Notes: generated by a model from the letters alone, not told the origin. Shown: positions 43,429 to 55,692, numbered from the stretch's first letter. The stretch is 64,000 nucleotides of DNA from Leuctra nigra (GCA_934045905.1 OW203762.1:3348001-3412000), one strand, 5' to 3'. Numbers and translations are program-made.

Positions 43429-44278
43429 TTCCCAGATGTACGAGGGATAGACAATTCTGCGGCGCTGGTTATTGTGTTTGTAATGGCTGTTACTCGTTCT
43501 TGGGTATCAGAAGCATTCTCATTTAGGACTACCAGTTTGCGGAAATGCGCCCAGTCAGCCTTGGCTAGAATCCATTTCTTTTGCATAGGTTGTGGTCGAG
43601 GGGCTTCAATGGGTGTGATGAGCACAGGGAAATGATCACTTCCACAGAGGTCCGGATGGACCTTCCACTCGTACATCAAAGCCACGCCTGGACTGCACAA
43701 TGTTAGGTCGATGGCCGAAAATGAACCGTATGCGGAGCCGAAGTGCGTTGCTTCTCCCGTGTTCATGATCACCAGGTTGAGGTCGGTTACGATCTTCTCA
43801 ACCAGGCGTCCTCTGGAGTCAACGTGGTCGCTGCCCCAGAGAACATTGTGTGCGTTGAAGTCGCCGGTGATCATGAACGGTGAGGGTAATTGCGAAATAA
43901 GGTTAGTCAGTTCACGTTCGTGAACTACATCGCCTGGTGCCAGATACAAGCTACAAACTGTCATTGAACACGGGCTGCTCACTCTGACTGCTACAGCTTG
44001 CAGAGGTGTGTTGATATTTAGCTCTATTGAGTAGTGGTCGACGTGGATAGCAACAGCTACTCCACCGCTAGCCCTTTCAAATGAAAGTTTGTCTTTGCGA
44101 TAAAGGATATAGTTTCTTATGGTAGAATTGTCAGTGGGTTTTAAACGGGTCTCTTGCAAGCTAATGCAAGAAGGTCTAAGAGTTGAAGTCAGTATTCTTA
44201 ACTCTTCCGAGTGTGCATTCAGTCCGTTAAAATTCCACTGGATTATATCCATAGTCGGTTTGTTAAAAAGAGCCCTTA

Positions 44279-45765
44279 CTATCTAGTAGAAGGTTGTCGT
44301 AGGAAGGCTGAGAGTGGATGTACAGCTGGTTGTTTAGGAGGACCGAGAAAGATGTCCTCCAACTCATCACTACCACTGGGCAGCGGGCTATTGCTGGCCT
44401 CAGTTTGTGATGTATTTGAGTCACCGCTTTTTTGCTTTCTTCGTTTCTTCCTGTTGCCTTGTTCCGGCTGTTGTTGGTTTGAAACTGAGGGTTTTTGTTT
44501 GAGGAATTCGGAGCTTGGTTTAGATGAGCCAATCGCTGCCGGAGGATTCCGGGCAGTGGTTGACTCATGTGAAGCATTCACGGTGGTCTTTCGGGCCTCT
44601 GCCTGCTTGGCAGGGGGCACCGCTTTGACTGCAAGTGGAGTCTCAGCTGCTACCGGAGCGGTCGCTCCACGCTTCAGCTGTGCCACCAAATCCTTTATGA
44701 GAGCGGTCTGCTCAATCAGTTGTTGTTGTAGGACATCTTGGGTTTTTAAAAGTGCCTGAATCATCTGTTTCATTTCTTTCTTTTCTTCGTCTTCCTTCTC
44801 CTGGTGTTTCCTTTGTTGTTCGACAGAAGGCTGGCCTTTAGCTGCGACGTTGGCGAATGTGGCGGGAAATTTATGTTTCTGGTTTAAGTTGTTATATTTT
44901 TGTCGTGCGTCTCTGATCTGTAATTTCTCGACAACCATAATTTCTTTTATTTTCTTCTCCTCTTGCCACTTTGGACAAGAGCGAGAGTAGGCTGCATGAG
45001 GGCCTTTGCAGTTGACACACACGGGCTGGGCATTGCATCCATCACCCGCGTGTGCATCTTCGCCACAATTGCCACATCTGGCCTTTCCTTTGCAATTATT
45101 TTTTGTATGCCGTACCGTTGGCATGTGAAGCAGCGCATCGGGTTCGGGACATACGGCCTAACGTTGAGTTTATGAAAGCCGGCTATTACGGTGGAAGGTA
45201 AGTCCGGTGTCGAGAAAGTTAATATCAAGGTTGGCGTTGCTTGGACGTTTCTATTTACACGTTTAGTGATTCGGTATACGTCGATAACATTCTGGGCTTT
45301 AAGTTCTTGTTTAATTTCGTCAACTTCGCACGTGATAAGGTCGTAGCACGACACTACGCCTTTTGAAGTATTCAGATATTGGTGTGGAGTGACTTTTATG
45401 GGAAACAGGTTTACTAGGGATGTGCATTGCATAATCTTTTCCGACTGGGCGGCGTTCGCAGTTTCAACTAGGAGTGTTCCATTATTCAGTTTTTCAGTAT
45501 TCCTTGTTCCGGTTGTGATGTTCTCAATAGCCTTAGCTATTGAGAAAGGGGAGACGGTTAGGAACGATTTTCCTTTCTCATCCCTTTCAATTATTAGGAA
45601 TTTCGAGAACGCCTGGGGGATCTCGAAGAAGTCCTCGATTCCTATACGTTTATTCATCAGAGACTTTGGCCTTTTTGATGTGTTCACTTGTCTAAATGGG
45701 GGGGAGTTGACAATTTGGGTATCCATACGCTGGTTGGGGACAACCTTGCATACCCCTTCCTCCAA
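44279..45765 (-). pseudogene. LINE B ORF1 (gag), one frameshift
   Basis: The first frame (45765-44947) covers the N-terminal region through CFTCQRYG of the first zinc knuckle. One base is missing there relative to copy A, and the rest continues in the frame 45124-44279. That frame has CGNCGEDAHAGDGC and CVNCKGPHAAYSRSC, a coiled coil (ALLKTQDVLQQQLIEQTALI) and a basic tail. Copy B runs straight through the point where copy A is shifted. The ATG at 45765 is 15 codons upstream of the start used in copy A. Confidence 0.87.
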
Positions 45766-46231
45766 AGGGTGTGTTCAACCAGGCCTAGGGGTCCTACCGC
45801 CACGTGACTCGCGACGGACCTATTAACAAAAATGCCCCAACAGCCACACAGCGCTAGACATGTCAACGGACCTGCTTGGCTGCCGGGCCGTTAGTGAAGA
45901 CTGGCTTAAAGAACGATAGCAAGGAAAGTGCTAATTTTACGTCCGGAACGCTCATGAACGCAACCGATCCTTTCCCTGCGCGGTCCAGCCTGATATTGTC
46001 ATACAAGCTTTCCCGCACAGGTATTGCGACCGGCGCAATTCAATCACGAGCCCGGTACAACAAAATCCAATAATATACCAGAGTGTCTGGATCGCAAGGT
46101 CGTCAACGTTACTCATTGCACAGGCAAAAAATGGCATTTAAAAGATGAAGAGTGAAAGAGAAAAGAAAACCAAGATGAAGATGATGATGAGAATGTGATG
46201 AGTATACACGAATTTAAGCTGTGCAATGAGT

Positions 46232-46318
46232 GGACTGATCTTCGTTGGGGCCAACCCGTCATGTGGGCCGGCCCCTTAAGCCTCACCACCGCGTCAAGGT
46301 GTCAGTCCATCGGTGAGG
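46232..46318 (-). ncRNA. HDV-like ribozyme, 5' end of LINE B
   Basis: It is identical to copy A in all stems. J4/2 is AACGAAGA instead of AACTAAGA, so the assumed catalytic C and the AAG stay while the middle base varies. P1 starts at the boundary with unrelated flank (AAAAAGTG on the plus strand). Confidence 0.72.
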
Positions 46319-46619
46319 AAAAAGTGTAAAAAAGGCAGCCAAGTCTCTTTACTTTAAAAAAATTCAACACCGAAAAGGAGTGATATCAAAAAAGGAGCCA
46401 AGTCAATGACATTTCCAAATATTTAATCGTATTTTTGAAATAAAAGAATAAACACCGAGAAATACTTTACAAAAGCAAAATAGCAAAATAATTTAAATTA
46501 GCATGCTAATTGTAACTGTCCAATTCTCTACAGATATGTGGTCAAATAGTGTATACGAATGTTAATTAAGTTGTAGTAATTAATTAAACTTTTGAATTTT
46601 GTTCTTAATTCTTGGAATG

Positions 46620-46888
46620 CATTGGTGATCAAATGGTTATCTATTGGTTTGTTTTGGTGATCAAACGGTTACCTATTGGTTAGTTTTGGTGATCAATTCG
46701 TACTCAATGGTTATCAGTTGGTTTGTTTTGGTGACCAATTGGTTTATAATGGTGATGAATTGGTGTGTTTTCGCTATCAGTTGGTTTGCGTTAGCCGAGA
46801 GCTTGGCTATCAATTGGCATAAAACTGATCACCAATACATCACCTTTTGAAACAAATGTGATGTATTGGTGAGCAAAATGGTTTACAA
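46620..46888. repeat. TTGGTGATCA-type degenerate minisatellite
   Basis: Many units of TTGGTGATCAA and TTGGTTTGTTTTGGTGATCA are strung together. The array resumes at 50446-50490 beyond the Harbinger element, so that element inserted into it. The ORF at 46644-46850 is a product of the repeat. Confidence 0.75.
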
Positions 46889-47325
46889 TTGGGGGGTCAT
46901 TCTGGTAGCGGTTGCAAGTACTTGCAACCGGTTGTAAGTACTTGCTACCGGTTGTATAGTTGCAACCGGTAGCATCCTTATTCTGGAAGCGGTTTTAGCA
47001 GAAAAAATGGCGGCATATTGGTTGCAACTTTAAAACCAACTATTTGTGGTTTTAAGTGAGTTGCAACCAATACAAATGGCGTCGATATTAGTTGAAAGTA
47101 AGTGCTTTCCATTGCTTTTGTCATTAATTGTCGTATAAGATGAAAATATTCTCGTTAATAACATAGTGAGTTGAAAACATAATAATGTGGCTCTTTTAAA
47201 TAATCGCGGGCTTGCGCGAGAAGCGACAAACAACGTCAAGGTCGAACAACTAAAGTGACAGCACGGCACCACCCACAAGTTCTGCCAGAAAGCATCATAA
47301 TAATATCGTTTACTTTTCGTATTAT

Positions 47326-48520
47326 AATGACATCTTTGATGACATTGTGTTTGGCGTGTTTTGTGAGTGAGATGATGAAGATACTGTCACATTTCCTCGA
47401 CTGAAATCCACGGACTGTACAGACGAAAATGAAAATGTCAAACGTTGCACTCGCTTCAACCGCCCATTAACCTCGAAAAAGACACAACGAAAATATAATG
47501 CCCTACCTGCAGACACAGTTTTTGCTAGTGGCGGCTTTCAGTGGCTAGTTGGAAGTAATTGTCATTTGTCACAATCATCTGCAAGTCGCATAATAACTGC
47601 AGTTGTCAATGCAATCTACGTAACAGATCAAGAGAGACTGGACACGAAGCAAGGATTCTCTACAGTGTAGCCAAGTTCCCTAATGTAGTTGGTGCAGTAG
47701 ATGTCACACAATGTCCACATCAGGAAACCCACCAAGAACCTAGAAACCACCCAGCGGAAAGCAAATTATCATCAACGTGCAGATCACGTGCAAATCGACA
47801 TTGCGAGTCATCGATGTGCTCGGCGACTTCCCAGGATGTAATCACGACAAGCACATCTGATTCCTATGAAGCAACCTGCTAAAGTGTTGACCAGCGGCTT
47901 AATCCCAGATGGCGTGCTCATCGGTGAGTCAATAAAAAATATTCACATATTTTCCATAGTCTGAATTTTAGCAGAAAGTAGTAGTACCTACCTAGTTAGT
48001 AGTAGGACTAGGAACACACATTCCATTCCAATGAATGTTTATTTTCACTGCAATGCAATGAAGTAGGTAAACCGAGGTACTAGAACCACTAGGTACTAGT
48101 ACTAAAATCTTAATTGTATGCATCAATAAAGAAATGAGATAAAGTAAATAAAAAAAAAGTACCTAGTTAAAATTTCCCAATTGAAATTATTGTCTGGTTA
48201 AAAATATAAAATAGGTACCTATTTCAACTTAATATGCAAAGAAACCCTAACGTATCTCACTAATAGCTAATGTGACATTATATTTGTTGCTCGACAGCGG
48301 GCAGTGGATGTTCCTTCAAACCGTGGCTGATGAATTCGATTGAACGACCCCAAAGTGAAGCGGAAGAGCGTTACAACTCGCAGCACTCCAAACATCGTTG
48401 AGCGCTGCATTGGACCGGACTGGCGATGCACTCTGCCACTCTCCTACAATGGCTTGCCAGATCTTCACGACTGTGTTCGTCCTCCACAACATGGCCTAGA
48501 CTTCGTCTTGAGTGACGTGG
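47326..48520 (+). pseudogene. HARBI1-like transposase, decayed
   Basis: Blocks in order: GGFQWLVGSNCHLSQSSASR is the helix-turn-helix region, then AKFPNVVGAVDVTQC with the first catalytic Asp. After an intron-like or decayed gap comes SEAEERYNSQHSK, where HARBI1 proteins have the Glu-bearing region. Frames change several times and stops occur, so no product is expected. The protein would have moved the surrounding element with 3-bp duplications. Confidence 0.7.
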
Positions 48521-50340
48521 ATGTCGACCGCACAGTGTTAGCCTTGAAAACTGCATTGAAAAACTGCCGGATGTTTGTGACTGAGGCCAAATATGTTTGT
48601 GGAATAATTGATGGCCTGGATTTAGAATGGACTTGTGAGTTTGTAGCCGGAAGAGTGTTTGATGGAGCTGTGGCTTGAGGCATGGATGAAGGATTTGGAC
48701 CATTTAGATGGTGAAGCACATTATTCTGGTGTTTAAAGAAAAATTGTTGATTAATTAAACATTCGCTTCATATTTTTGTTATGTAAAAAGGTTACTAGTT
48801 AGGGTATTACCAATGAATACAATAGACTATGTAAATTTAATTCTTAATTTATTGATGTCAATTGTATGGGAATTAAAAATTTCACTATTAAATACAATCC
48901 AAAAATAGTATTCTTTTTGAACTGGTCGATTGAGTGCAAACTGATTCTTTACGCATATCACACATAAAAATAATCAAAGTATTTACCTACAATTATACAA
49001 TTTACGTACCTAGTATGATGTCACTGGATTGTTAAATATGATTGTTATCAATACTATACGCTTTTCAGCATCACTTCAGGCAATACCTAGGTATCGATGA
49101 ATGAAATGCAAATTGTTTCAGGATGGCCAAACGTTTTACATTGATAGTTAGCAACTGTATCAGGCTGAATATAACGCCTGTCCCTTATAGGTATTACCTA
49201 TTATTTTTTAGTTAAAAGTATTGCTGCCCTCATAAAATAATAAAATAATAAATATTGAAAAAATAAATTTTGAATGACTTGAATGGTACCCATCTTTAAT
49301 TTTTCCAATCTTACAGCGATCTGATAATGTTGATAATGAAAATTGTCACAACTTTATTATTCACTGTCACATATTGATTGTCAATGCACCTCTTAAACGG
49401 AACATTCGACGAGAAGTGTCGGGGGCCTCCGAACCTTCAACGCTCTTCTTTCCGATGGCCTTTTCGACCATTGTTTCCTCAGCGGCTGTTAATGGTTAAT
49501 AATTCGATGGGCCGTCTCTTGTGCAAGTCATGTTCAAGTAGTATGCTGAAGCTTCCTTTTTAGTTTGGCATTTCAAATCTTTGAACTTGCTCCTTATCTA
49601 ACAATAGAAAATTAAATGTAAGTGAAGTTTCATGTAATTTATAGGTAGAACAAGACCAATGAACAAGAGTTATCAATATTACAATGCATTTAGTACCAAA
49701 TTTTTATTAGGTGGTCAGGTCCTTTTCTAGCAGTACCGAGTAAAATCCTCGGCAATGCTGGTATGTACAACAATAGTAATTCCAACTTACCTCGGCTATA
49801 CTGATCGGTGGACATGGGACCGCGTTGACTTGATCAGCTCCATGGCTGCTTCTTATCATTTTGTATGAGTTCAGGCCCAAAATCTCCAAAAAGAGTTGCC
49901 TCTCTATTCATTGTTCACTTCACAAATTATCAATCACATCTCCAGTTGGCTATTTATTTTTAAAAGGTATCGCTTCTTTTTATTCTCTTTTTCAGACATT
50001 ATAGAGGCACTAATAATATTTTGATTATTTAATAAGGGACAATAAAATATAAATCACACTTGGTGGTAGGTAGGTAACTCTGATAATGTACACATAGGTT
50101 TAATATTTCAGCTAAAGAAATACCTTTTTATAGGTAATTACAAATGAATCCCATTTTCATTGAACATTTTTAAATACCTATCCGCAATGTTGAACCAGGA
50201 CTGTAACACGAGCAGAACATTCCATTATTTGAAATTTTACCCGCGAAATTTCAAAACGGAATATCTTTTGTACAAGTTATTTGGAAATTCCACTGCCGAC
50301 TTGCAACCACACTAAAACCGCGTACAAGAATACCGATTCA
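48521..50340. other. Inner non-coding part of the Harbinger element
   Basis: No second gene could be recognised with confidence. Short ORFs at 48371-48719, 49378-49563 and 49707-49889 lack clear family blocks. A Myb- or MADF-like partner gene would be expected here but is not readable. Confidence 0.4.
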
Positions 50341-50587
50341 AGAAAGTTGCAACCGGTTATAGCGTGGTTGCATCTTTTTGCAACCATGGTTGTAAAGTGA
50401 TACTTGCAACCATTATTTGCAACCGCTACCAGAATGACCCCCTTGGTGAACAAGTTGATGACAAAAGTGATCAGATGGTGATCAGTTGGTGATCAGTATT
50501 TTCTACTAGGGAATGGACGAAAGTCTTTCGATTGAGGAACAAATGTGTGCGACAAAAGTCTGACACCATCTGCGTCAGTATATGCAG

Positions 50588-50715
50588 AATAAAGGCCGAT
50601 TGACGCGAACGCAACGACGCGAACGCGAATACTTCAAGTATGACGATAGCTCAATAATGTTCACTATTGACGCGAACGCGAACGCAACGACGCGAACGCG
50701 ACGACGCCAGAGTTG
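50588..50715. repeat. Direct repeat of TTGACGCGAACGCAACG units
   Basis: GACGCGAACGCAACGACGCG occurs near 50590 and again near 50680, about 85 bp apart, with extra GCGAAC units in the second. This is GC-rich in an AT-rich area and lies upstream of the MADF fragment. It may be the subterminal region of the element that carried it. Confidence 0.6.
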
Positions 50716-50976
50716 ACCAACTTCCTAGTTTTGCGTTCGCGTTGTTGCAAACGCGAATGACGTCACCGGAAACTGTAACGAACTGACCAATCGTGGATCA
50801 GTAAAAGCTAACAGGAAACTGGATAAACAGCTGTTACCCTACCAGTCTTCTTGTGAACTACCCACCTTACCCAACCCAACCCACCACCATTTTTATTTCC
50901 GTCTTTTGTTTACTACCTACACGTGCGAGCTGCAACTTTATTTTCCCTCGTTTTAATTGTTTTGTTGTATATTATT

Positions 50977-51300
50977 ATGTCTGATGTTGAAGACGTGGAA
51001 GAGAGGGGATTCGACACTGAATTATTTATTAGCTTAGTTAAAAATTATCCACATCTGTACAGCCGTGGCAGTTCTGAAAAAAAAAATGAAATGATTGGAG
51101 TAAATTCGTGGACTACCATATCGGAGATTGTCAATAAATCAGGTAAAGTGATGCATCAATAACAGCTTTTGATTCTTTCTATTAATTCTGTACTATTCCA
51201 GTAGTATAATCTGTATTTTTATTACAGTTGATGAATGCAGAAAATCGTAGCGAAACCTTCGGGATCGATTTGTTCGAGAGAGGAGGAATTATGGATTATG
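50977..51300 (+). pseudogene. MADF-domain gene fragment, two exons
   Basis: Exon 1 (50977-51141) starts MSDVEDVEERGFDTELFISL and contains YPHLYSR and SWTTISEIVN, the first half of a MADF (Myb/SANT-like) DNA-binding domain. A donor (GTAAAG) follows. An acceptor at about 51228 leads to VDECRKS, a TAG, then RNLRDRFVRE, the usual second half of MADF with Trp changed to stop. Partner proteins of Harbinger elements and many arthropod regulators have this domain. With the stop and no further exons it is a pseudogene. Confidence 0.7.
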
Positions 51301-52560
51301 GAGGATATGGATACTCCATATCCATATATTTATACCTCCATATAACATAGATATTTATACCAACATAGATAATTTAATTATGGTTAAACACAAATTCATT
51401 GCTGAAAAAGGGGTAAAGAAACAAAACTGAAATATACAAGCAATTTGTGTGCTGGATAAACGCTTGGGAATCTCTTGGGAATAATAGACGTATTGTTATC
51501 CAAGCGTGTGTGATCAATTCCATAAGGGACGAGTTCCCCGATGATGACGGAATCTACGTATGATTCAAAGCGGCTGAGGTTGAAGTACCCGATTACTTCG
51601 ACTATGTCAAGTTTTATTGCACTAACTGTGAATCAGGACAATGCATGTAGGTCGTCACTCACGGCCCACGGGGTTCTTAATTTTATTTGGAAATGTGTTA
51701 AACGATATGTACTTTTGCACTTTTTATATTGTTGTTATGGCATTTATACACATTACAATGTTAAACCATTTTAAATCATTGTCACACTAAAATAAACAAC
51801 TATTTGCTACACAAATTCAGGTGCCCGTCATATAAACAGTAAGTGAGTGCTTTATTATACCTAATTGTCTTCCCACGCAACTAATAAGAAAGATATCGTA
51901 CGATTGAAGTGCTATATTGATTAAACACACGAATAACTCTCAATTAATCAAATCAATAATATATAAAACGAAAGAAAAATTTTACGTTCACAAACAGTAC
52001 TAGTACCTATGCAAGTATTAAATGATGAATGCACACATAAAACATACTGATTAGTGATTACTGAAAAGCACACACTGAATATTCACACTTTATTGACTTG
52101 AAACCAAGCGGGCTAAGAGTCAGGACTGAGCTGATTTTGAGGGAAGGTCCAGGAAACTGGGAAGGTTTGGAATAGACCGGACGGAGCAGGTAGCGCCATA
52201 CCAGTTGTGATGAAGTTGAGGTGGCGAGCGAGAGTGTTGTTTTAGGACCCTTCCGATATTTTTTTATGTTTTCTTCTTCTTAGAATATGTGTTGATAATG
52301 CAATAAACTAATGTACAAGTTTCCTGAAGATGAGCGTACCACTTTAAAGACATTTCTTCGTCAACATTCAAGCAAAAACAAAAAGATAAAGTGTGGTTCA
52401 GATAAGTAATGGGCTAAGAATGTGCAATGTTCTGAATTTATTGACCCGTGATTAGAAAGTCCACGTAGGATACTTCTTTAAAAAAAAAGTTATTGTTAGC
52501 AAAACATAAAATAGATATTTCCAGGGGTCTGCTGTTCGGGTAGTGAGCTTCCTGATTTAA
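51301..52560. other. Non-coding region
   Basis: AT-rich sequence in which nothing is recognised. The ORF at 51541-51774 has no supporting feature. Confidence 0.4.
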
Positions 52561-52578
52561 CACATTTTTAATTTCCAG

Positions 52579-53060
52579 TTGCTGCTGCAGACCTCTTATA
52601 CGGCAACACAGCCGACGAGATCTTCGCCGCGCAAACCGACAAATCACCCGAGGAAATGGCTGCGGGCAAGGAGGCACTTCTGGCCGACTTGGACCGAGGA
52701 GGCTCGCAGAACCCTTGAAATCGCCACTCGAGGCCAGACCGACAATCCGGATTGGTCAACGGCGAGGAAGAATTGGCTGACCGCCTCGATGTTCGGTACC
52801 ATCTGCTCCATGACATCTCCTGTCACAACAATGTGATGAACATCACCAGCCCGAAAGAAATCTACTCGGATGCAACCGGATACGGGAGGTCGCATGAGCA
52901 GGCTGCGCGCGACTTCTACACTGCACAGCGCGGAGTCCCTGTGGAGGAGTGTGGCTTGTTCGTCCATCCGACACGTCACTTCCTCGGGGCGACGACACGC
53001 TTGTGGAAGTCAAGTGCTACCACAAGCTCAACAACAAGCGCCAACAAGCATAATATAAAT
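52579..53060 (+). pseudogene. YqaJ-type nuclease fragment 1
   Basis: Frames read TRGQTDNPDWSTARKNWLTA and SMFGTIC, then YGRSHEQAARDFYTAQRGV and ECGLFVHPTRHFLGA. These are the entry, middle and substrate-side blocks of YqaJ-like exonuclease domains. The catalytic 'PDGL' and 'EVKC' area is damaged: DDTLVEVKCYHK is readable in another frame but the PDGL part is missing. At least two frameshifts separate the blocks. It probably comes from a DNA transposon related to the ISL2EU type or another element with a nuclease gene. Confidence 0.7.
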
Positions 53061-53439
53061 ATAAGTAATGCACATTTTTGCTTATCAAAACCTTTCTGGG
53101 TTGTGCATCCTAAGGTGAACAACGCGACACTTGTGGCTGTGATACATCCAGTAATTACGAGTTGATTGTGCGAAAGCTGCATCAACTCAAGTTTTGCAAG
53201 AGAACAGCTCTTAGATCAGCTCTATCAAACAGCTCTTCAAAGGTCCTAAAGGAGATTTGTTGTTCCGCCGTAAACGAGGAGTGTCTCATGCGAAAATGCT
53301 CGACTTGCATTGAGAAGCAAATCCTATTATTCTGAATTTAACATATTTCAACAAACGTCGCAACCTGAAAACAAATTTTTTACATAAATCTTTCTACCCT
53401 TGAGGAATATCTTAATATCTTTAACTTGAAGAATGCTAT

Positions 53440-54090
53440 GACATCGGTTCGAGCCACGGTTCGAATGACGAAGGCACCTGGCGGACCCTATCTGTTCTAT
53501 GGACCGAATGCGGCGGACGACCCGGCCGACGAGCAGAACAAACCCGGCATGGTACAATGCCCGCAAGAACCGCCTCCATGTTCGGAGCCATCTGTAAGAT
53601 GCGCGTCAACACAGCGCCGTCCTGCGCATCACACAGCTCGAACATGTTTTGACTGGCGCGATGGCGTACGGGAACTCGAACGAGGACGTTGCCTGCTCTT
53701 CTACGAGACGTCCCGTGGCGTGAAGGTAGAGAAGAGACTCACCACTTCCTCGGGGCGAGTCCTGACGGCTTGGTTGGCGAAGACACACATGTCGAGGTAA
53801 ATTGCTACCCGACACCGAACCCGCTGCCCTACCGAGGAGGCCCGCGAAGCTAAAGTTCCGGACGTATGTGTGTCCTTGACGCAAGAGGGGGAGCTCGCGA
53901 GCAAACCTACTCAGAATTACCATAACCATATACAAGGACAGCTCAACATCACTGCTAGGCAATTCTGTGATCTTGTGCTGTTCTTTAACCGGGACCGAAA
54001 GATTGTACGAGTTCATAAGTATACTACATTCTGGGAAGAAAAGATGTTGTACTGTCGCGGCTGTCGAAGGAAAGCCGTCATTGGATGAGC
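53440..54090 (+). pseudogene. YqaJ-type nuclease fragment 2
   Basis: A second, differently broken copy starts near 53550 (ARKNRLHVRS-like reading) and has FLGASPDGLVGEDTHVEV near 53750, which carries the catalytic Asp and Glu region. The C-terminal block IQGQLNITARQFCDLVLFF, with TTFWEEKM, is in the frame 53870-54088. Gaps and shifts disrupt it. Together with fragment 1 it looks like two head-to-tail decayed copies. Confidence 0.65.
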
Positions 54091-54594
54091 TCAAGACAAA
54101 GAACTTGTTGATGGGTTAAGCCAACGCGTTTCTACACAGAGTGTGTTATTCCAGAAATCGTCAAGTCTCGCACCGATTGTAGTTTACGGTTAGAGACCCC
54201 CCCCTTACATTCAGGATGCTCAGAGGCGGAAAGCTGAGCGGGAGTGAGGGAACCAACCAGATCGGTCTGAAGCGTCCCGGGGGAGTAAGAGGGAGGGGGT
54301 AGACGTCGAGCATTTGGAAGGACCATAACGTCTGTAACACCTTGGAGACGTTGTCGTTGGTGTAGTGTATATAGACGTCATTCGAACTGTGCAATGCGTC
54401 GGTGGAGAAGTGTATTTAGACGTCAGAAAATCTATTTCAACAAAAGTGCAGTTATTTTTGGAAGGTACATAAATATTCTATGTGAAAACTTTATTTTAGT
54501 ATAAATCTCGGTATATATATCGATTTTTTTATCGGTAATTTTTTAGCATATTTATCGGAGCTATTCGGGCGACATCGGAGAATCACTTACCGAA
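54091..54594. other. Non-coding region
   Basis: It contains a C-run (54200-54206) and purine-rich blocks. No gene is recognised. Confidence 0.4.
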
Positions 54595-55692
54595 GTGCAA
54601 CATATTCACGATGCAGAATCAGCCATTCAAGACGGCCATGCTGTTAACGGAGTTTTGAGTGTGCCAACACTCATGCAGCTACCCAATTTTGATATTGAAA
54701 AACCTTTTACGCCCAATTACCTTCACTCATTGCTTCTCGGCTGTACTCGTTGGTTTGTAACAAACTGGATGGACTTATCAAACTCCAACAATAAATACTA
54801 CATAAAAATAATAATAAATATCTTTATTTTTAGAGCGAAGTTAAGCCAGTGGCTTCTCTTCCACTTAACTCTTTTGTTAACATAAGTGGTACAGTGTCAA
54901 GTAAATATGTGAATAAAAGGAAAATTTTACAATGTATAATTCGACTATGGATAAGTTATTGATTGACATTAAGGAACAAAAAACATATGGATAATTAGAG
55001 TAATAATAACAAAGACAATAGTAACAGATACTTGAAGGAACTGAAAACTTCATGATTAAATAAATTACAAGGTATGTATGTAATGTGATGTGCGTCCGCA
55101 GTAACATCTGGCTAGGTACTTATCTACAATATATTATTTATTAGCTCTATTTCTCTCCAGGAACATTTTTTTAAGAAGTGGTTTAAATAGCTTGTGCTGT
55201 ACGCTGTGCATAGAGTTTGGGATCTCATTATAATATTTCACTGCATTAAATGAAAACATAAATGGAAGCAAATACAAGACTGTAAATGCACACCTTCAGA
55301 GCATCATAACTCCTTCAGAGATTTCACGACCACCCAGATCCTTAAACGAACGGAAGCTCTGCATCAGAATGGTGCTCATTTCTGCTTTACTATTCGCTTC
55401 CATGTTTGCATGGCTCACTGCCCACGTGATACCTGAAGCACTGGTTGCTGTTCGTTTTCGCAATAAACACTTTCCTGAAGCAACAATTCAGATGAACGAT
55501 GTACTTGTGGCAGATATGGCTCTGAAAAAGTTTGTCTTGCAAACTGAAGAACTGTATGGATGGATTAAGATTCTGGACATTCAACGAAATGTCCACCTTT
55601 TGCTGCACCTGCCTCAGTCTGTCAGGGACTGGGGAGCACTTTGGGTCATATCCGGTTTTCCAATGTTGAGTAGCAACTTAACGCAAGTAACG
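54595..55692 (+). pseudogene. CACTA-type transposase fragment, split
   Basis: The first part (54595-54790) has VNGVLSVPTLMQLPNFDIEK and YLHSLLLGCTRWFV, the block before the third catalytic region in CACTA/EnSpm-like 'transposase domain' proteins. The second part (from about 55275) has SEISRPPRSLNERKL, then ELYGWIKILDIQRNVHLLLH and SVRDWGALWVISGFP, the usual DUF4218-like region. A minus-strand LINE scrap lies between. There is at least one frameshift near 55365. The catalytic domain is absent and no element ends were found. Confidence 0.65.
54795..55270 (-). mobile_element. LINE 3' fragment inserted in the CACTA remnant
   Basis: On the minus strand the coding end reads YYNEIPNSMHSVQHKLFKPL and KKMFLERNRANK with a stop, typical of a LINE ORF2 C-terminus. 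A 3' UTR follows that ends in AATAAAGATATTTATTATTA. It interrupts the CACTA reading between 'NSNNKY' and the 'TVNAHLQ' block. Confidence 0.55.

Larger units (their letters stand above)
40395..44252 (-). pseudogene. LINE B ORF2, disrupted
   Basis: The reading order on the minus strand is endonuclease (44252-43404, with FNAHN and GSDHFPV), short-element insertion, RT start (43028-42030, with SAPGPDLIHN, FFDLEKAYDTTW), a simple-repeat block, then RT core (41942-41274, with GVPQGSVLSCSLF and LFVDDLAIFV). A TGA follows at 41274, where copy A has Gly, and then the RNase H (41228-40395, with YTDGSKLDDAVG, TSEMYAI, CSDSLSSL, IPGHSGILGNDQAD). The last ~110 residues of copy A are missing. The codon that is TAG in copy A is TGG here. 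Confidence 0.85.
40395..46318 (-). mobile_element. I-group LINE, copy B (3'-truncated, disrupted)
   Basis: This is a second copy of the LINE at 28729-35091 in the same orientation. It keeps the ribozyme-like 5' end (46232-46318), the 5' UTR and both ORFs, but it breaks off inside the last part of ORF2 near 40435. It contains a 379-bp short element (43050-43428), a TAATAG-type simple-repeat expansion (41971-42059), a nonsense codon in ORF2 and a frameshift in ORF1. The 5' UTR is nearly identical to that of copy A, so the two copies are close relatives. Confidence 0.85.
46892..50442 (+). mobile_element. PIF/Harbinger-type transposon
   Basis: The ends GGGGGTCATTCTGGTAGCGG and the exact complement at 50423-50442 are inverted. 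TTG at 46889-46891 and 50443-50445 forms a 3-bp duplication, the length used by Harbinger elements (usually TTA/TAA). Subterminal regions are full of GCAACCGGT words. The interior carries a decayed HARBI1-like transposase. About 1.9 kb after it (48.7-50.3 kb) is non-coding or too decayed to read. Confidence 0.85.
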
